From positions 186,001 to 250,000 of the forward strand of contig JADKKQ010000006.1 of the NCBI GenBank assembly GCA_016720425.1: DNA of 64,000 bases. Direction: 5' to 3'. The notes beneath the pieces are model-generated. The model was given only the letters and a program-made list of their open reading frames with translations, had not been told where the DNA came from and ran no database searches. The stretch comes from Betaproteobacteria bacterium. Lineage in GTDB: Bacteria; Pseudomonadota; Gammaproteobacteria; Burkholderiales; Casimicrobiaceae. The translations under genes and the position numbers were made by a program. The stretch's first letter is position 1; every line of letters begins with the position of its first letter. This document shows positions 23,720 through 34,324 of the stretch, piece after piece.

Positions 23720-25339
23720 TCACGCGCGCGGCACCTCGTCCTTGTCGAGACCGATGAAGCGCGAGACGCGCAGCGGCGTCCCGGGCCGCTGGTAGCGGTC
23801 GACCTCGTCCAGCAACCGGCGGTCGGCGGCGGTCATCCGGTTGCGCAGGCGCACGTATTCGGCCCACGACGCGATGATGAAGCGCTCGACGTAGCGCCCT
23901 TCCTCCTCGAGGTCGCGGAACACCCGCCAGCTGACGGCGCCGTTGCGCCGGCGCGCGGGCTCCACCGCGTGGATCGCGCGCAGGAACTCGGTGCGCTGCG
24001 CCGGATCGATGCGGTAGTCGAGCTGGATCAGCACCGGGCCGTCGTCGGGGGAGGGCTCGTCGTGGAGCTCGAGGTCGGGCAGGCGCTCGCCGGGGGCGAC
24101 GTCGGCTTCGTCGACCATCGCCACCCGCACGCGGCGATTCAGCGCCTGCAGCGCGATCATCGTCGCCGCCGCCGCGATCAGCGCGGTGCGCGTGTCGGAG
24201 AGCGACGCCAGCGCGCCCCACAGGATGCTGCCCAGCGCGAGGCTCGCCTGGTTGGTCACCAGGTTGGTCGCGACCGCACGCGCCCGCACCCACGCCGGCG
24301 CCGCGCTCTGCGTGCCGGCGGTCAGGCTGGCGAGCACGCTCACCCACGCCGCACCGGCGCCGCACGCCCCCAGGATGGCCAGCGGCAGCTGCGTGGCCAG
24401 GGCGATCAGCAACGTCGAGGCGGCGCTGAGCAGCACGCCGGAGGTCACCAGCCGGTTGAGCGAGACCTGGCGCAACTGGCCGGGAATCGACAGTGCGCCG
24501 ACGATCGCGCCGGCGCCGAAGGACGCCACCAGCGTGCCGTAGCCGCCGGCGCCCAGCGCGAGCTGGTCGCGGGCGACCAGCGGCAGCAGCGCCCAGATCG
24601 AGCTCGCGCAGACCGAAAAGGACAGGTTGCGGATGATGTAGGCCCGCATCGGTGCCGAGTGGCGGGCGTAGCGCAGGCCGCTCTGGATGCCCGACAGGAT
24701 CGTCTCGGGCACGCCCGGGATGGGACGCGGCAGCGCGTGCTGGCGGCGCAGCGCCAGCGCCATCGCCACGAAGCCGATCGCCGACGCCAGCAGTGCGCTG
24801 CCCGAGCCCGCCCATGCGGCGACCGCGCCGGCCAGCGCGGGGCCGATCGCCCGGGCGAGGTTGAACGCCACGGCGCCCAGCGTGACGGCCCGCGCGAGTT
24901 CGGCCCGCGCGACGAGGTCGTTGACGATGGCGCCCGCCGCCGGCAGGTAGAAGGCGAAGCCGGCGCCGATCAGGAACGTCGCCGCCAGCAGCACCGCGGG
25001 CCCGACGACGTCGAGCCACACGGCGACGCCCAGCGCGGCGGTCAGCGCGGCGAGAGCGTACTGCGTCAGCAGGATCACCCGTCGCCGGTCGACGATGTCG
25101 GCGAGGGATCCGGCGACCAGACCGAACAGCAACGCCGGCGCGGTGCTCGCCGTCTGGACCAGCGCCACGGTCAGCGCCGACGGCGTGAGCGTCGCCATCA
25201 GCCAGGCGGCGACGGTGGCCTGCATCGTGTACCCCAGCGCGGCGGCGATCGAGCCGAGGTAGTAACGCCGGTAGGCCCGATGGCGAAGGGGCGACCCGGC
25301 AAGCCAGCGATCGAGCAGCGGGGCGACACTTTTGTGCAC
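23720..25339 (-). CDS. MFS transporter with C-terminal ABM-like domain
   Basis: A 539-residue protein. Residues about 1-400 are a 12-helix major facilitator of the EntS/MFS_3 type (YYLGSIAAALGYTMQATVAAW at the first helix, GSLADIVDRRRVILLTQ in loop 2-3). Residues about 430-539 form a soluble tail (IQLDYRIDPAQRTEFLRAI, GAVSWRVFRDLEEEGRYVE, SWAEYVRLRNRMTAADR) resembling an antibiotic-biosynthesis-monooxygenase fold, an arrangement common in this subgroup. The role is probably export of a small molecule; substrate unknown. The start is GTG 25339, since sequence upstream is low in hydrophobic residues and unlike the family; no ribosome-binding site is seen. It ends 66 bases from the convergent selD. 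Confidence 0.82.
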   Translation of the reverse strand: MHKSVAPLLDRWLAGSPLRHRAYRRYYLGSIAAALGYTMQATVAAWLMATLTPSALTVALVQTASTAPALLFGLVAGSLADIVDRRRVILLTQYALAALTAALGVAVWLDVVGPAVLLAATFLIGAGFAFYLPAAGAIVNDLVARAELARAVTLGAVAFNLARAIGPALAGAVAAWAGSGSALLASAIGFVAMALALRRQHALPRPIPGVPETILSGIQSGLRYARHSAPMRAYIIRNLSFSVCASSIWALLPLVARDQLALGAGGYGTLVASFGAGAIVGALSIPGQLRQVSLNRLVTSGVLLSAASTLLIALATQLPLAILGACGAGAAWVSVLASLTAGTQSAAPAWVRARAVATNLVTNQASLALGSILWGALASLSDTRTALIAAAATMIALQALNRRVRVAMVDEADVAPGERLPDLELHDEPSPDDGPVLIQLDYRIDPAQRTEFLRAIHAVEPARRRNGAVSWRVFRDLEEEGRYVERFIIASWAEYVRLRNRMTAADRRLLDEVDRYQRPGTPLRVSRFIGLDKDEVPRA

Positions 25340-25345
25340 GCCGGC

Positions 25346-25351
25346 AGTATA
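25346..25351 (-). promoter_or_regulatory. -10-like TATACT six bases before the MFS start codon
   Basis: On the minus strand TATACT is followed after six bases by the GTG at 25339. There is no Shine-Dalgarno sequence in between, which fits a leaderless transcript. The -35 region is not recognisable. Confidence 0.4.
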
Positions 25352-25552
25352 GAGCCTGCGGCAGCGGCGCCCGTGGGAAGGAAGCCGCCTGCGCGCCGCA
25401 CATGGCGGCGAAGCCCCGCTATGGTATGATTTGCGGCTTGGTTTTGAAGCGACTGGCAGGGGATGCAGGTGACCCGCCGCCGGTCGTGTCGTTGTCCGGC
25501 TGCGGACTCGGGGTCCGGGCGATGCAGCGGCGCGAACCCTCGGTCCGACAGG

Positions 25553-25629
25553 GCGCCCGTAGCTCATCCGGATAGAGCACCGGCCTTCTAAGCCGGCGGT
25601 AACAGGTTCGAGTCCTGTCGGGCGCGCCA
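25553..25629 (+). tRNA. tRNA-Arg (anticodon TCT)
   Basis: Full cloverleaf: acceptor GCGCCCG pairs with CGGGCGC, D arm GCTC/GAGC, anticodon stem CCGGC/GCCGG around loop CTTCTAA giving anticodon TCT (reads AGA/AGG), T arm ACAGG-TTCGAGT-CCTGT, and an encoded CCA end at 25627-25629. A TATGAT hexamer at 25425-25430 may be its -10. The tRNA-His gene follows after 76 bases. Confidence 0.96.
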
Positions 25630-25705
25630 GTTTTGGGATGCAGGTCGCGAGCGATGCCTTCGCATGATCGGGAGGGGTCGGGCGAGCGATCTGCGACCCG
25701 TCAGC

Positions 25706-25782
25706 GGTGGCTGTAGCTCAGTTGGTAGAGTCCCGGATTGTGATTCCGGTTGTCGTGGGTTCGAGTCCCATCAGCCACCCCA
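25706..25782 (+). tRNA. tRNA-His (anticodon GTG)
   Basis: Cloverleaf with acceptor GTGGCTG/CAGCCAC, an encoded extra G at position -1 (25706) opposite C73 as required for histidyl-tRNA synthetase recognition, anticodon stem CCGGA/TCCGG around TTGTGAT (anticodon GTG), T arm with GGTTCGAGTCC and an encoded CCA at 25780-25782. Confidence 0.96.
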
Positions 25783-25890
25783 CCTCTCTTCGTTGATCGC
25801 GCCGGCGGCGAACCGCAGCGCACCGGCACCCGTGCGATCGCCACCCCCCCGCCGCTTTACTGCCGCCGTCCCGGCATCGAGAATGGGAAC

Positions 25891-28414
25891 ATGGCGGTCG
25901 AGCGAATATCGGAACCGACGCCGACCGGCGGCGCACCGCGGCCGGACCCGCGGCCGCGCAACGCGTACCGTCCGGGCAACCTCCTGCTCGCGCTGCTGCG
26001 GCGCCTGCTCTACCTCGTCGTGCGCACGCGGGTCGCGCCGGAGGACGTCGGCGCGCTCGGCATCGACCCGCACAAGCCCGTCTGCTACGTGCTGCAGGAC
26101 CGGCACCTGTCGAGCCTGCTGGTGCTGGAGGAGGAGGTGCGGCGCCTCGGGCTCCCGTCCGCGCTCGCCGGCATCGGCGCCGGCTTCCCGGGCCGCGATC
26201 GCGCGCTGTTCTCGGTCATCCTCAACCACAACCCGCTGTCCGCGCGCACGTCGCATCCGTCGGCCACGCTGGCGCGGTTGACCGGCGCGCTGTTCCGGGA
26301 TCCGGCGCAGGACGTGCAGCTCGTGCCGGTCACGATCCTCTGGGGCCGGTCGCCGAAGTCGCAGGATTCGCTGGTCAAGGCGCTGTTCGCCGACGCCTGG
26401 GCGAGCGTGGGGCCGCTGCGCCAGCTCGCGATCATCGCGCTGCACGGGCGGCAGACACGGGTGAACTTCAGCGCGCCGATCCCGCTCTCCCGGCTGATCG
26501 ACGACGAATCCGACCCGGCGACGGCGGTGCGGAAGGCCAACCGCTTCCTGCGCTTCCACTTCCGGCGGATGCGCGAATCGGCGATCGGGCCGGACCTCTC
26601 TCACCGGCGCAACCTGATCGAGGCGATGGTCGCCTCCGCCGGGATGCAGGAGGCGATCGCGCAGGAGGCCGTCCGGCTCGGCGTGGCCCCGGCCGCCGCC
26701 GAGGAGCGGGCGCGCCGGTTCGCGTGGGAGATTGCGTCCGACTTCAGCTACCCGGCCATCCGCGTCGGCGAGCTCCTGCTCGAGCGGCTTTGGCGGCGGC
26801 TCTACGAGGGGGTCGTCGTCCACCACGGCGAGGAGCTCGCCAAGGTCGCGCCGGGCAAAGGCCTCGTCTACCTGCCCAACCACCGCAGCCACGTCGACTA
26901 CCTGCTGCTGTCCTACCTCATCTACGCGCAGGGGCTCGCTCCCCCCCACATCGCGGCGGGCGCGAACCTGAACCTGCCGCTGGTGGGGCCGCTCCTGCGG
27001 CGCGGCGGCGCCTTCTTCCTGCGCCGCAGCTTCAAGGGCGAGCCCGCTCTACGCCGCGGTGTTCCGCGAGTACCTGCACGCGATGCTGGCCCGGGGGTTT
27101 CCGATCGCGTACTTCATCGAGGGCGGGCGCAGCCGCAGCGGGCGCACGCTGGCGCCCCGGGGCGGCATGCTGGGCATGACCATCGAGAGCTACATGCGCG
27201 AGCATCCGCGGCCGCTGCTGCTGGTGCCCGTGCACGTGAGCTACGAGAAGCTCATCGAGGGGCGGACGCTGGTCGCGGAGCTCGAAGGACAGCCGAAGCG
27301 CGGCGAGTCGCTGGGGGCGCTGGCCGGGGCGGTACGCAACCTCAAGCGCGTCTACGGCACCGTGGCCGTCAATTTCGGCACGCCGCTGTCGGTCGATGCG
27401 TTCCTCGACCGGCAGGCGCCGGGCTGGCACGCGCTTGCGGGCGACGCGCAGCGCGAGACCGCGCGGGGGCTCACCGACGCACTGGCGCTCGTAGCCGCGC
27501 AGGCGATCAATGCCGCCGTCGTGATCAACCCGATCAACCTGTTCGCGATGGCGATCGTGCCCAGCCCCCGGCACGCGCTCGACGAGCGCGGGCTTGCGCA
27601 GCAGGTCGACTGGCTGCGGACGATCGCGTCGCGGCTGCCCTACGCGAAGGATTCCGTGCTCGCCGACTGCGACCCGGGAACGGTGATCGCGCACGCGCTC
27701 GAGCTCGGCTACGCCACGCGCATCGCGCATCCGCTGGGCGACGTGATCGCGGTCGCCGACGGGCAGGTGTCGGCGCTGAACTACCTGCGCAACAACGTGC
27801 TGCACGCCTATGCGCTGCCGGCGCTGGTCGCGAGCCTGCTGGTCGCCTCGCGCGAGGCGTCGCTCGCGCGCGTCGGCGAGTTCGTCGACGGCGGCCTGCC
27901 GTTCCTGCGCGCCGAGCTGATGCTGCGGCACTCGTCCGCCGAAGCGGTCGCCGAGGCGAGACGGATCGTCGAGCTGTTCGTCGAGCTCGGGCTTGCGCGC
28001 TCGGGCGCCGATGGCGCGGTGCGTGCCGCCGATCGCTATCGTCCCGAGCACGCGGGGCTCGAGCTCCTCGCCCGCTCGCTGCGGCACCTGCTGCGCCGGA
28101 ACTACCTGACGATCGCGCTGATGACGCAGGTCGGCGGCGGGCGCCTCGCGCGCGCGCGGCTCGAGGAGCTGATGCAGATGCTCACGCAGCGGCTGTCGCT
28201 GCTGTCCGAGTTCGCGCCGCCGGACTTCTACGCGCGCTCGTCCTTCGGCTCCTACATCGACACGCTGCAGGGCGCGGGGCTGATCCGCGCGGACGCCGAC
28301 GGCGCGCTGCACCTCGACCCGCAAGCGGTGCGCTGGGAGCGCTACGTCGAGCGGCTGCTCCCGGCGGACGCCGTGCTCGCGATCCGGCGGGCGGCGGTCG
28401 ACCACGCGGGCTGA
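25891..28414 (+). CDS. plsB: Glycerol-3-phosphate acyltransferase PlsB, apparent frameshift at 27043-27045
   Basis: Membrane-associated acyltransferase that adds the first acyl chain to glycerol 3-phosphate in phospholipid synthesis. Corrected length is about 840 residues, normal for PlsB. The catalytic HX4D motif is NHRSHVDYLLL near residue 331, and the later blocks RRGGAFFLRRSFKG and FIEGGRSRSGR are present. The frame breaks between them: SFKGEP runs into an unrelated reading, while removing one C from GAGCCCGCTC restores EPLYAAVFREYL. Everything after 27059 (which has an in-frame GTG) is intact PlsB. As it stands the protein would be cut after the HX4D region. The gene is normally important for viability, so a sequencing error is likely. 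The ATG at 25891 has only a weak ribosome-binding site. Confidence 0.87.
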
Positions 28415-28457
28415 CGGCGGGCATGCCCGCGCACCCATCGGGCACACCGGCGCTTAT

Positions 28458-28562
28458 CGAGGCGGCACGAAGGAGGCTGGATTCCTGTGGCAGCGCCGTC
28501 AGGCGCGAACGAAGCTTCACGGCGGGGATCGACGGCCGAAGCCGATCCCGCAGCTATCCTCG
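28458..28562. repeat. REP-like dispersed intergenic repeat, copy 1
   Basis: A 105-base element that begins CGAGGCGGCACGAAG and ends CCTCG. It shares about three quarters of its bases, with no gaps, with 47253-47357. Both copies contain GCCGTCAGGCGC/GCCTTCAGGCGC and GGCCGAAGCC/GGCTGAAGCC imperfect palindromes, the type of motif (GGCTTCAGCC on the other strand) seen in REP elements. It sits just after plsB. Confidence 0.6.
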
Positions 28563-28617
28563 CGGGCGATCGTGCAACGCACCCTTGCGCCTGAGCAAAG
28601 TCCGCCGCCGCCGGTGT

Positions 28618-28651
28618 TGCTACACTGACGCCTGATCGAGCCGCATCAGGC
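28618..28651 (+). promoter_or_regulatory. Candidate extended -10 promoter with inverted repeat before gdh
   Basis: TGC-TACACT (28618-28626) fits an extended -10 element. It is followed at once by GCCTGAT-N8-ATCAGGC (28630-28651), which would fall across the transcription start and first bases of the RNA. The repeat could be an operator or a 5' RNA hairpin. No T-run follows, so it is not a standard terminator. Confidence 0.4.
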
Positions 28652-28764
28652 AATTCGGGGCCCCCGGCCGCCTTGGCGCGACGGACGCAGCAGTGTGCTC
28701 CCTCGGTGGCCTTGCCGTGCTCCCGACACGTGCGGAGTGCCAGGGTGCGCAAGTCCTGCCGGTT

Positions 28765-28805
28765 CCCCTTTCCCTTGCCCCCATTCCCCGTGCTCCCCGT
28801 TCCCC
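28765..28805 (-). other. G-quadruplex-forming tract on the minus strand
   Basis: On the plus strand this is C4, C3, C5, C4, C4, C4 separated by 3-5 bases; the minus strand therefore has six G-runs with short loops, more than enough for a G-quadruplex. It lies in the presumed leader of gdh, on the template strand. Confidence 0.55.
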
Positions 28806-28941
28806 GTGTCGCACCGCAACGCAGCCACCGGCGCAGCTCACGGGGCGGACGCGCGGTCGGGGCGGCGGCCGCGGCGTCGCCACGATCAGCAGGCCTCGAC
28901 CCACGCGCTGCCCGGCAGCGCCTCATGATGGAGAACACGCC

Positions 28942-30222
<1,281 letters not shown>

Positions 30223-30340
30223 TCGCCGGCCGGCTGCCCTCGCGCTGCGCGGCGTCCTCCCCGGCGCGTCGCCCGCCGGAGGGCGCCGCGCCGCCGCGAC
30301 TGCCGGTATCATCGATGGCGACGTCGGCACCGACCCCACC

Positions 30341-31099
30341 ATGCGCTTCACCATCGCCACCTACAACATCCACAAGGGGTTCACCCAGCTCAACCGGCGA
30401 ATGGTGATCCACGAACTGCGCGACCGGCTGGTCGGGCTCGACCCGGACATCCTGTTCCTGCAGGAAGTCGCCGGCGACAACGCGCGGCACGCGGCGCGGC
30501 ACCTCGACTGGCCGGTCAAGCCGCAGCACGAGTTCATCGCCGGCTCGGTCTGGCAGGAGATCGCCTACGGCAAGAACGCGGTCTATCGCCACGGCCACCA
30601 CGGCAACGCCGTGCTGTCGCGGTTTCCGATCGTCACCCACGAGAACCAGGACATCTCGGCGCACCCGTTCGAGAGCCGGGGCCTGCTGCACTGCGAAATC
30701 CGGCTGGCCGGCGAGCGGGCCGCGCTGCATTGCATCAACGTCCATCTGGGGCTGTTCGAGCGCGGGCGGCAGTGGCAGCTGCGCGCGCTGTGCGAGCGCA
30801 TCGCGGCCACCGTGCCCAGGGACGCGCCGCTGGTGATCGCCGGCGACTTCAACGACTGGCGGCACAAGGCCAACCGCATGCTGGTGACCGAGCTCGGCGT
30901 CGACGAGGTGTTCGAGGCGGTCAAGGGCCGCCCGGCGCGCACGTTTCCGTCGGTGCTGCCGATGTTCCAGCTCGACCGCATCTACGCCCGCGGACTCGAC
31001 ATCGTCGACGCGCGCGTCCACTGCGCGTTCCCGCGGGCGCGGCTCTCCGATCACGCCGCGCTGGCCGCGACCTTCGAGATGCCCAAGCGCACGGGATGA
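30341..31099 (+). CDS. Endonuclease/exonuclease/phosphatase (EEP) family protein
   Basis: A 252-residue EEP-fold metal-dependent hydrolase, similar to the YbhP-type proteins. Catalytic landmarks: TYNIHKG, FLQEV (metal-binding Glu), HGNAVLSRFP, NVHLGL, VIAGDFND and the final LSDHAALAA. No signal peptide is apparent. It overlaps the cardiolipin synthase gene by four bases (ATGA); the same pairing in enterobacteria (ybhP-clsB) suggests a lipid-related phosphodiesterase role, not proven. A TATCAT hexamer at 30306-30311 may be the -10. Confidence 0.88.
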   Translation: MRFTIATYNIHKGFTQLNRRMVIHELRDRLVGLDPDILFLQEVAGDNARHAARHLDWPVKPQHEFIAGSVWQEIAYGKNAVYRHGHHGNAVLSRFPIVTHENQDISAHPFESRGLLHCEIRLAGERAALHCINVHLGLFERGRQWQLRALCERIAATVPRDAPLVIAGDFNDWRHKANRMLVTELGVDEVFEAVKGRPARTFPSVLPMFQLDRIYARGLDIVDARVHCAFPRARLSDHAALAATFEMPKRTG

Positions 31100-32310
31100 A
31101 CCGCTTCACGCCGGGCAACCGCGTGGCACTGCTGCGCAGCGGCGGCGAGTACTTCCCCGCGCTGGTCGGCGCGATCGACCGCGCCGAGCGCGAGGTGTGG
31201 CTCGAGACCTACATCTACGCCGACGACGAGGCGGGCCGCAACGTCACCGAGGCGCTGATGCGCGCCGCGCAGCGTGGCGTCCTGGTGCGGGTGCTGGTCG
31301 ACGGCTGGGGGGCCAGGCACTACCTCACGCCGGCGATCGAGAAGGACCTGCAGCGCGGCGGCGTGCAGCTCCTCATCTACCGGCCCGAGGTCGCGCCCTG
31401 GCAGTTCCGTTCGCACCGGCTGCGGCGCCTGCATCGCAAGCTCTGCCACGTCGACGGCAGGGTGGCCTTCGTCGGCGGCATCAACATCATCGACGACATG
31501 AACGCGCCGGGGCAGAAGCCGCCGCGCATCGACTTCGCCGTGCGGGTCGAGGGCCCGGTGCTGGTGCCGATCGTGCGCACGATGCAGCGGGTCTGGGCGG
31601 TCAACGAGCTGGTGCAGTTCCGCCACGGCGAGGTGCCGCTGTTCCCGGCGCCGCGGCGCGCCCGGCGCGCCGGCGGGCAGACCGCGAAATTCGTCATCCG
31701 CGACAACCTGCGCCACCGGCACGACATCGAAGTCGCCTACCTGGCCGCGATCCGCACCGCCAAGGCCGAGATCGTCATCGCCAACTCGTACTTCTTCCCG
31801 GGCATCCGGTTCCGCCGCGCGCTGATCGCCGCCGCGCAGCGCGGCGTCGCGGTCACGCTGCTGCTGCAGGCGCGGGTCGAGTACGTGCTGCTGCACTACG
31901 CCAGCCGCGCGCTCTACGGCCAGCTGCTCGCCGCCGGCGTGCGCATCCAGGAGTACGAGCAGTCGTTCCTGCACGCCAAGGTGGCCGTCGTCGACGGCAA
32001 CTGGGCCACGGTGGGCTCGTCGAACATCGATCCCTACAGCCTGCTGATGGCGCGCGAGGCGAACCTCGTCGTGCGCGACCCGGACTTCGCGACGCAGCTG
32101 CGGCAGGAGCTCGGGCGGATGATCGCCGACGGCGCGCGGCCGGTCGAGCGCCTGGACTGGGAGCGGCGCCCGCGGCTGTACAAGGGCCTGGTGTGGGTCG
32201 CCTACGGCATCGTGCGCGTCGCGATGGGCCTGCTGGGTTACGGCGGCAACGAGTGGTTCCGCGGCCGGCGTCGCGTACCCCCGTCGGCGGGGCGGCGGCC
32301 GCCGCGCTGA
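31096..32310 (+). CDS. clsB: Cardiolipin synthase B
   Basis: A 404-residue phospholipase D-family enzyme with two HKD motifs: HRKLCHVDGRVAFVGG and HAKVAVVDGNWATVGSSN. ClsB enzymes lack the N-terminal transmembrane pair of ClsA, as here, and condense phosphatidylglycerol with another phospholipid at the inner membrane. The SSNIDPYSL block after the second HKD is typical. A hydrophobic C-terminal segment (VWVAYGIVRVAMGLLGYGG) may help membrane contact. It is translationally coupled to the upstream EEP gene. Confidence 0.93.
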   Translation: MNRFTPGNRVALLRSGGEYFPALVGAIDRAEREVWLETYIYADDEAGRNVTEALMRAAQRGVLVRVLVDGWGARHYLTPAIEKDLQRGGVQLLIYRPEVAPWQFRSHRLRRLHRKLCHVDGRVAFVGGINIIDDMNAPGQKPPRIDFAVRVEGPVLVPIVRTMQRVWAVNELVQFRHGEVPLFPAPRRARRAGGQTAKFVIRDNLRHRHDIEVAYLAAIRTAKAEIVIANSYFFPGIRFRRALIAAAQRGVAVTLLLQARVEYVLLHYASRALYGQLLAAGVRIQEYEQSFLHAKVAVVDGNWATVGSSNIDPYSLLMAREANLVVRDPDFATQLRQELGRMIADGARPVERLDWERRPRLYKGLVWVAYGIVRVAMGLLGYGGNEWFRGRRRVPPSAGRRPPR

Positions 32311-32406
32311 GAGGTCGACGCGTTCGCCCGGCTGCTAAACTGCGGGCTGTCGCCGAGCCCGGCGGCCGCGACTGCGATCGCCCCGCCGCTTCCGCGACTT
32401 CCCGCC

Positions 32407-34209
32407 ATGCGCCGCCACTCCTCCTCCAGCACCACGCTGCCGGGCCCCGCCGTCCGCGGCGACTGGCGCACCGTCGGCACGCTGCTGCCCTACCTGCTGG
32501 CGTGGAAGTGGCGCGTGCTCGCGGCGCTCGCCGCGCTGGTCGCCGCCAAGGTCGCCAACGTCGGCGTGCCGATGCTGCTGAAGGAGATCGTCGACGCGCT
32601 GGACCGCGAGGCCGCGCTGCTGGCGGTGCCCTTCGCGCTGCTGGCCGCGTACGGGCTGCTGCGGCTGTCGACGACCTTCTTCACCGAGCTGCGCGAGCTG
32701 CTGTTCGCCAAGGTGACGCAGCGCGCGGTGCGCACCATCGCCCTCGAGGTGTTCCGCCACCTGCACGCGCTGTCGCTGCGCTTCCATCTCGCGCGGCAGA
32801 CCGGCGGGCTCACGCGCGACGTCGAGCGCGGCACGCGCGGCGTCTCGACGCTGATCAACTTCACGCTGTTCTCGATCCTGCCGACGCTGGTGGAGATCGC
32901 GCTGGTGACGGCGATACTCATCGCCCGCTACGACTGGACCTTCGTCGCCATCACCTTCGCCGCGCTGGCGCTCTACATCGTCGTCACGGTGCTGATCACC
33001 GAGTGGCGGACGAACTTCCGGCGGCAGATGAACGACCTCGACTCGAAGGCGAACACGCGCGCGATCGACAGCCTGCTCAACTACGAGACCGTCAAGTACT
33101 TCGGCAACGAGGACTTCGAGGCGCGCCGCTACGACGAGAGCCTGCAGCGCTGGGAGGTGGCCGCGGTCAGGAGCCAGACCTCGCTGTCGCTGCTCAACAT
33201 CACGCAGAGCGCGATCATCGCCGTCGCGGTGACGCTGATCATGTGGCGGGCGACCGCGGGCGTCGTCGCCGGCACGATGACCATCGGCGACCTGGTGCTG
33301 GTCAACGCCTTCATGATCCAGCTCTACATCCCCCTCAACTTCCTCGGCGTCATCTACCGCGAGATCAAGCAGGCGCTGGCCGACATGGAGCGGATGTTCG
33401 CGCTCGCCGCCGAGCACACCGAGGTCGCGGATGCGCCGGGCGCACCGGCGCTCGACGTGGGCGCCGGCGAAGTCCGCTTCGAGGGCGTCGACTTCGCCTA
33501 CGAGAAGAACCGCCAGATCCTGTTCGGCGTCAGCTTCGCGATTCCCGCCGGCCACACGGTGGCGGTGGTCGGTCCGTCGGGCTCGGGCAAATCGACGCTG
33601 GCGCGCCTGCTCTACCGCTTCTACGACGTCTCCGGCGGCCGGCTCTGCGTCAACGGCCAGGACGTCCGCGCGGTGACCCAGGCGAGCCTGCGCGCGGCGA
33701 TCGGCATCGTCCCGCAGGACACGGTGCTGTTCAACGACTCGATCGAGTACAACATCGCCTACGGCCGGCCCGGCGCCGGGCGCGAGGAGATCGTCGACGC
33801 GGCGAAGCTGGCGCAGATCCACGACTTCATCGCCGGCACGCCGGAAGGCTACGCGACGCCGGTGGGCGAGCGCGGGCTGAAGCTCTCCGGCGGCGAGAAG
33901 CAGCGCGTCGCCATCGCGCGGGCGATACTCAAGGATCCGCGCATCCTGATTTTCGACGAGGCGACCTCGGCGCTGGATTCCAAGTCCGAGAAGGCGATCC
34001 AGGCCGAACTGAAGAAGATCGCGCAGAACCGCACCACGCTGACCATCGCGCATCGACTGTCGACGATCCAGGACGCCGACCTGATCCTGGTGCTGGAGCA
34101 CGGGCGCATCGTCGAGCGCGGCACCCACGCCGCGCTGCTGGCGGCGAACGGCACCTACGCGCGGATGTGGCAGCTGCAGCAGACCGAGGCGGGCGAGGAG
34201 CCCGGGTAG
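32407..34209 (+). CDS. Atm1/HMT1-type ABC exporter, fused permease and ATPase
   Basis: A 600-residue half-transporter. Residues 25-330 form a six-helix exporter domain with ATM1-type signatures (NVGVPMLLKEIVDAL, RFHLARQTGGLTRDVERG, LLNYETVKYFGNEDFE). The ATPase has Walker A VGPSGSGKST, Q-loop IVPQDTVLF, signature LSGGEKQR, Walker B ILIFDEATS and the H-loop IAHRLST. Bacterial Atm1 proteins export glutathione-linked metals or related thiol compounds and protect against heavy metals. TAAACT at 32336-32341 could be its -10. It is followed by a terminator-like hairpin, so probably a single-gene unit. Confidence 0.92.
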   Translation: MRRHSSSSTTLPGPAVRGDWRTVGTLLPYLLAWKWRVLAALAALVAAKVANVGVPMLLKEIVDALDREAALLAVPFALLAAYGLLRLSTTFFTELRELLFAKVTQRAVRTIALEVFRHLHALSLRFHLARQTGGLTRDVERGTRGVSTLINFTLFSILPTLVEIALVTAILIARYDWTFVAITFAALALYIVVTVLITEWRTNFRRQMNDLDSKANTRAIDSLLNYETVKYFGNEDFEARRYDESLQRWEVAAVRSQTSLSLLNITQSAIIAVAVTLIMWRATAGVVAGTMTIGDLVLVNAFMIQLYIPLNFLGVIYREIKQALADMERMFALAAEHTEVADAPGAPALDVGAGEVRFEGVDFAYEKNRQILFGVSFAIPAGHTVAVVGPSGSGKSTLARLLYRFYDVSGGRLCVNGQDVRAVTQASLRAAIGIVPQDTVLFNDSIEYNIAYGRPGAGREEIVDAAKLAQIHDFIAGTPEGYATPVGERGLKLSGGEKQRVAIARAILKDPRILIFDEATSALDSKSEKAIQAELKKIAQNRTTLTIAHRLSTIQDADLILVLEHGRIVERGTHAALLAANGTYARMWQLQQTEAGEEPG

Positions 34210-34230
34210 CCGGCCCCCGGGTCCGGTGAC

Positions 34231-34264
34231 GTCCGGCAGCGCCCCGGTGCCGCCGGACCGTTTT
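34231..34264 (+). terminator. Rho-independent terminator-like hairpin after the ABC exporter
   Basis: GTCCGGC (34231-34237) pairs with GCCGGAC (34252-34258) and is followed two bases later by TTTT. The position, just after the exporter stop and before the next promoter, is right for a terminator. Confidence 0.6.
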
Positions 34265-34268
34265 CCGG

Positions 34269-34298
34269 TTGTGGCTTTCCCTCCGCCTGTGCTATAAA
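34269..34298 (+). promoter_or_regulatory. Promoter of the PBP7-like peptidase gene
   Basis: TTGTGG (34269-34274), an 18-base spacer and TATAAA (34293-34298). The predicted start of transcription would give a leader of about 20 bases before the ATG at 34325. Confidence 0.6.
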
Positions 34299-34324
34299 CC
34301 GGAGACTTGCTCAAGTCGGGTCTC

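Larger units (their letters stand above)
28415..28941 (+). other. 527-base gap before gdh: REP-like repeat, hairpin and C-rich tract
   Basis: No gene is supported here. It holds a copy of a 105-base dispersed repeat (28458-28562), a TACACT -10-like hexamer with an upstream TGC (28618-28626), a perfect 7-base inverted repeat right after it (28630-28651), and a strand-asymmetric C-rich tract (28765-28805). Most of it would be the promoter and a roughly 300-base leader of the glutamate dehydrogenase gene. Confidence 0.6.

Noticed and set aside
25706..25890. Integration site or mobile element next to the tRNA genes
   Set aside because: No integrase, no duplicated tRNA 3' end and no composition change are seen around the two tRNA genes.
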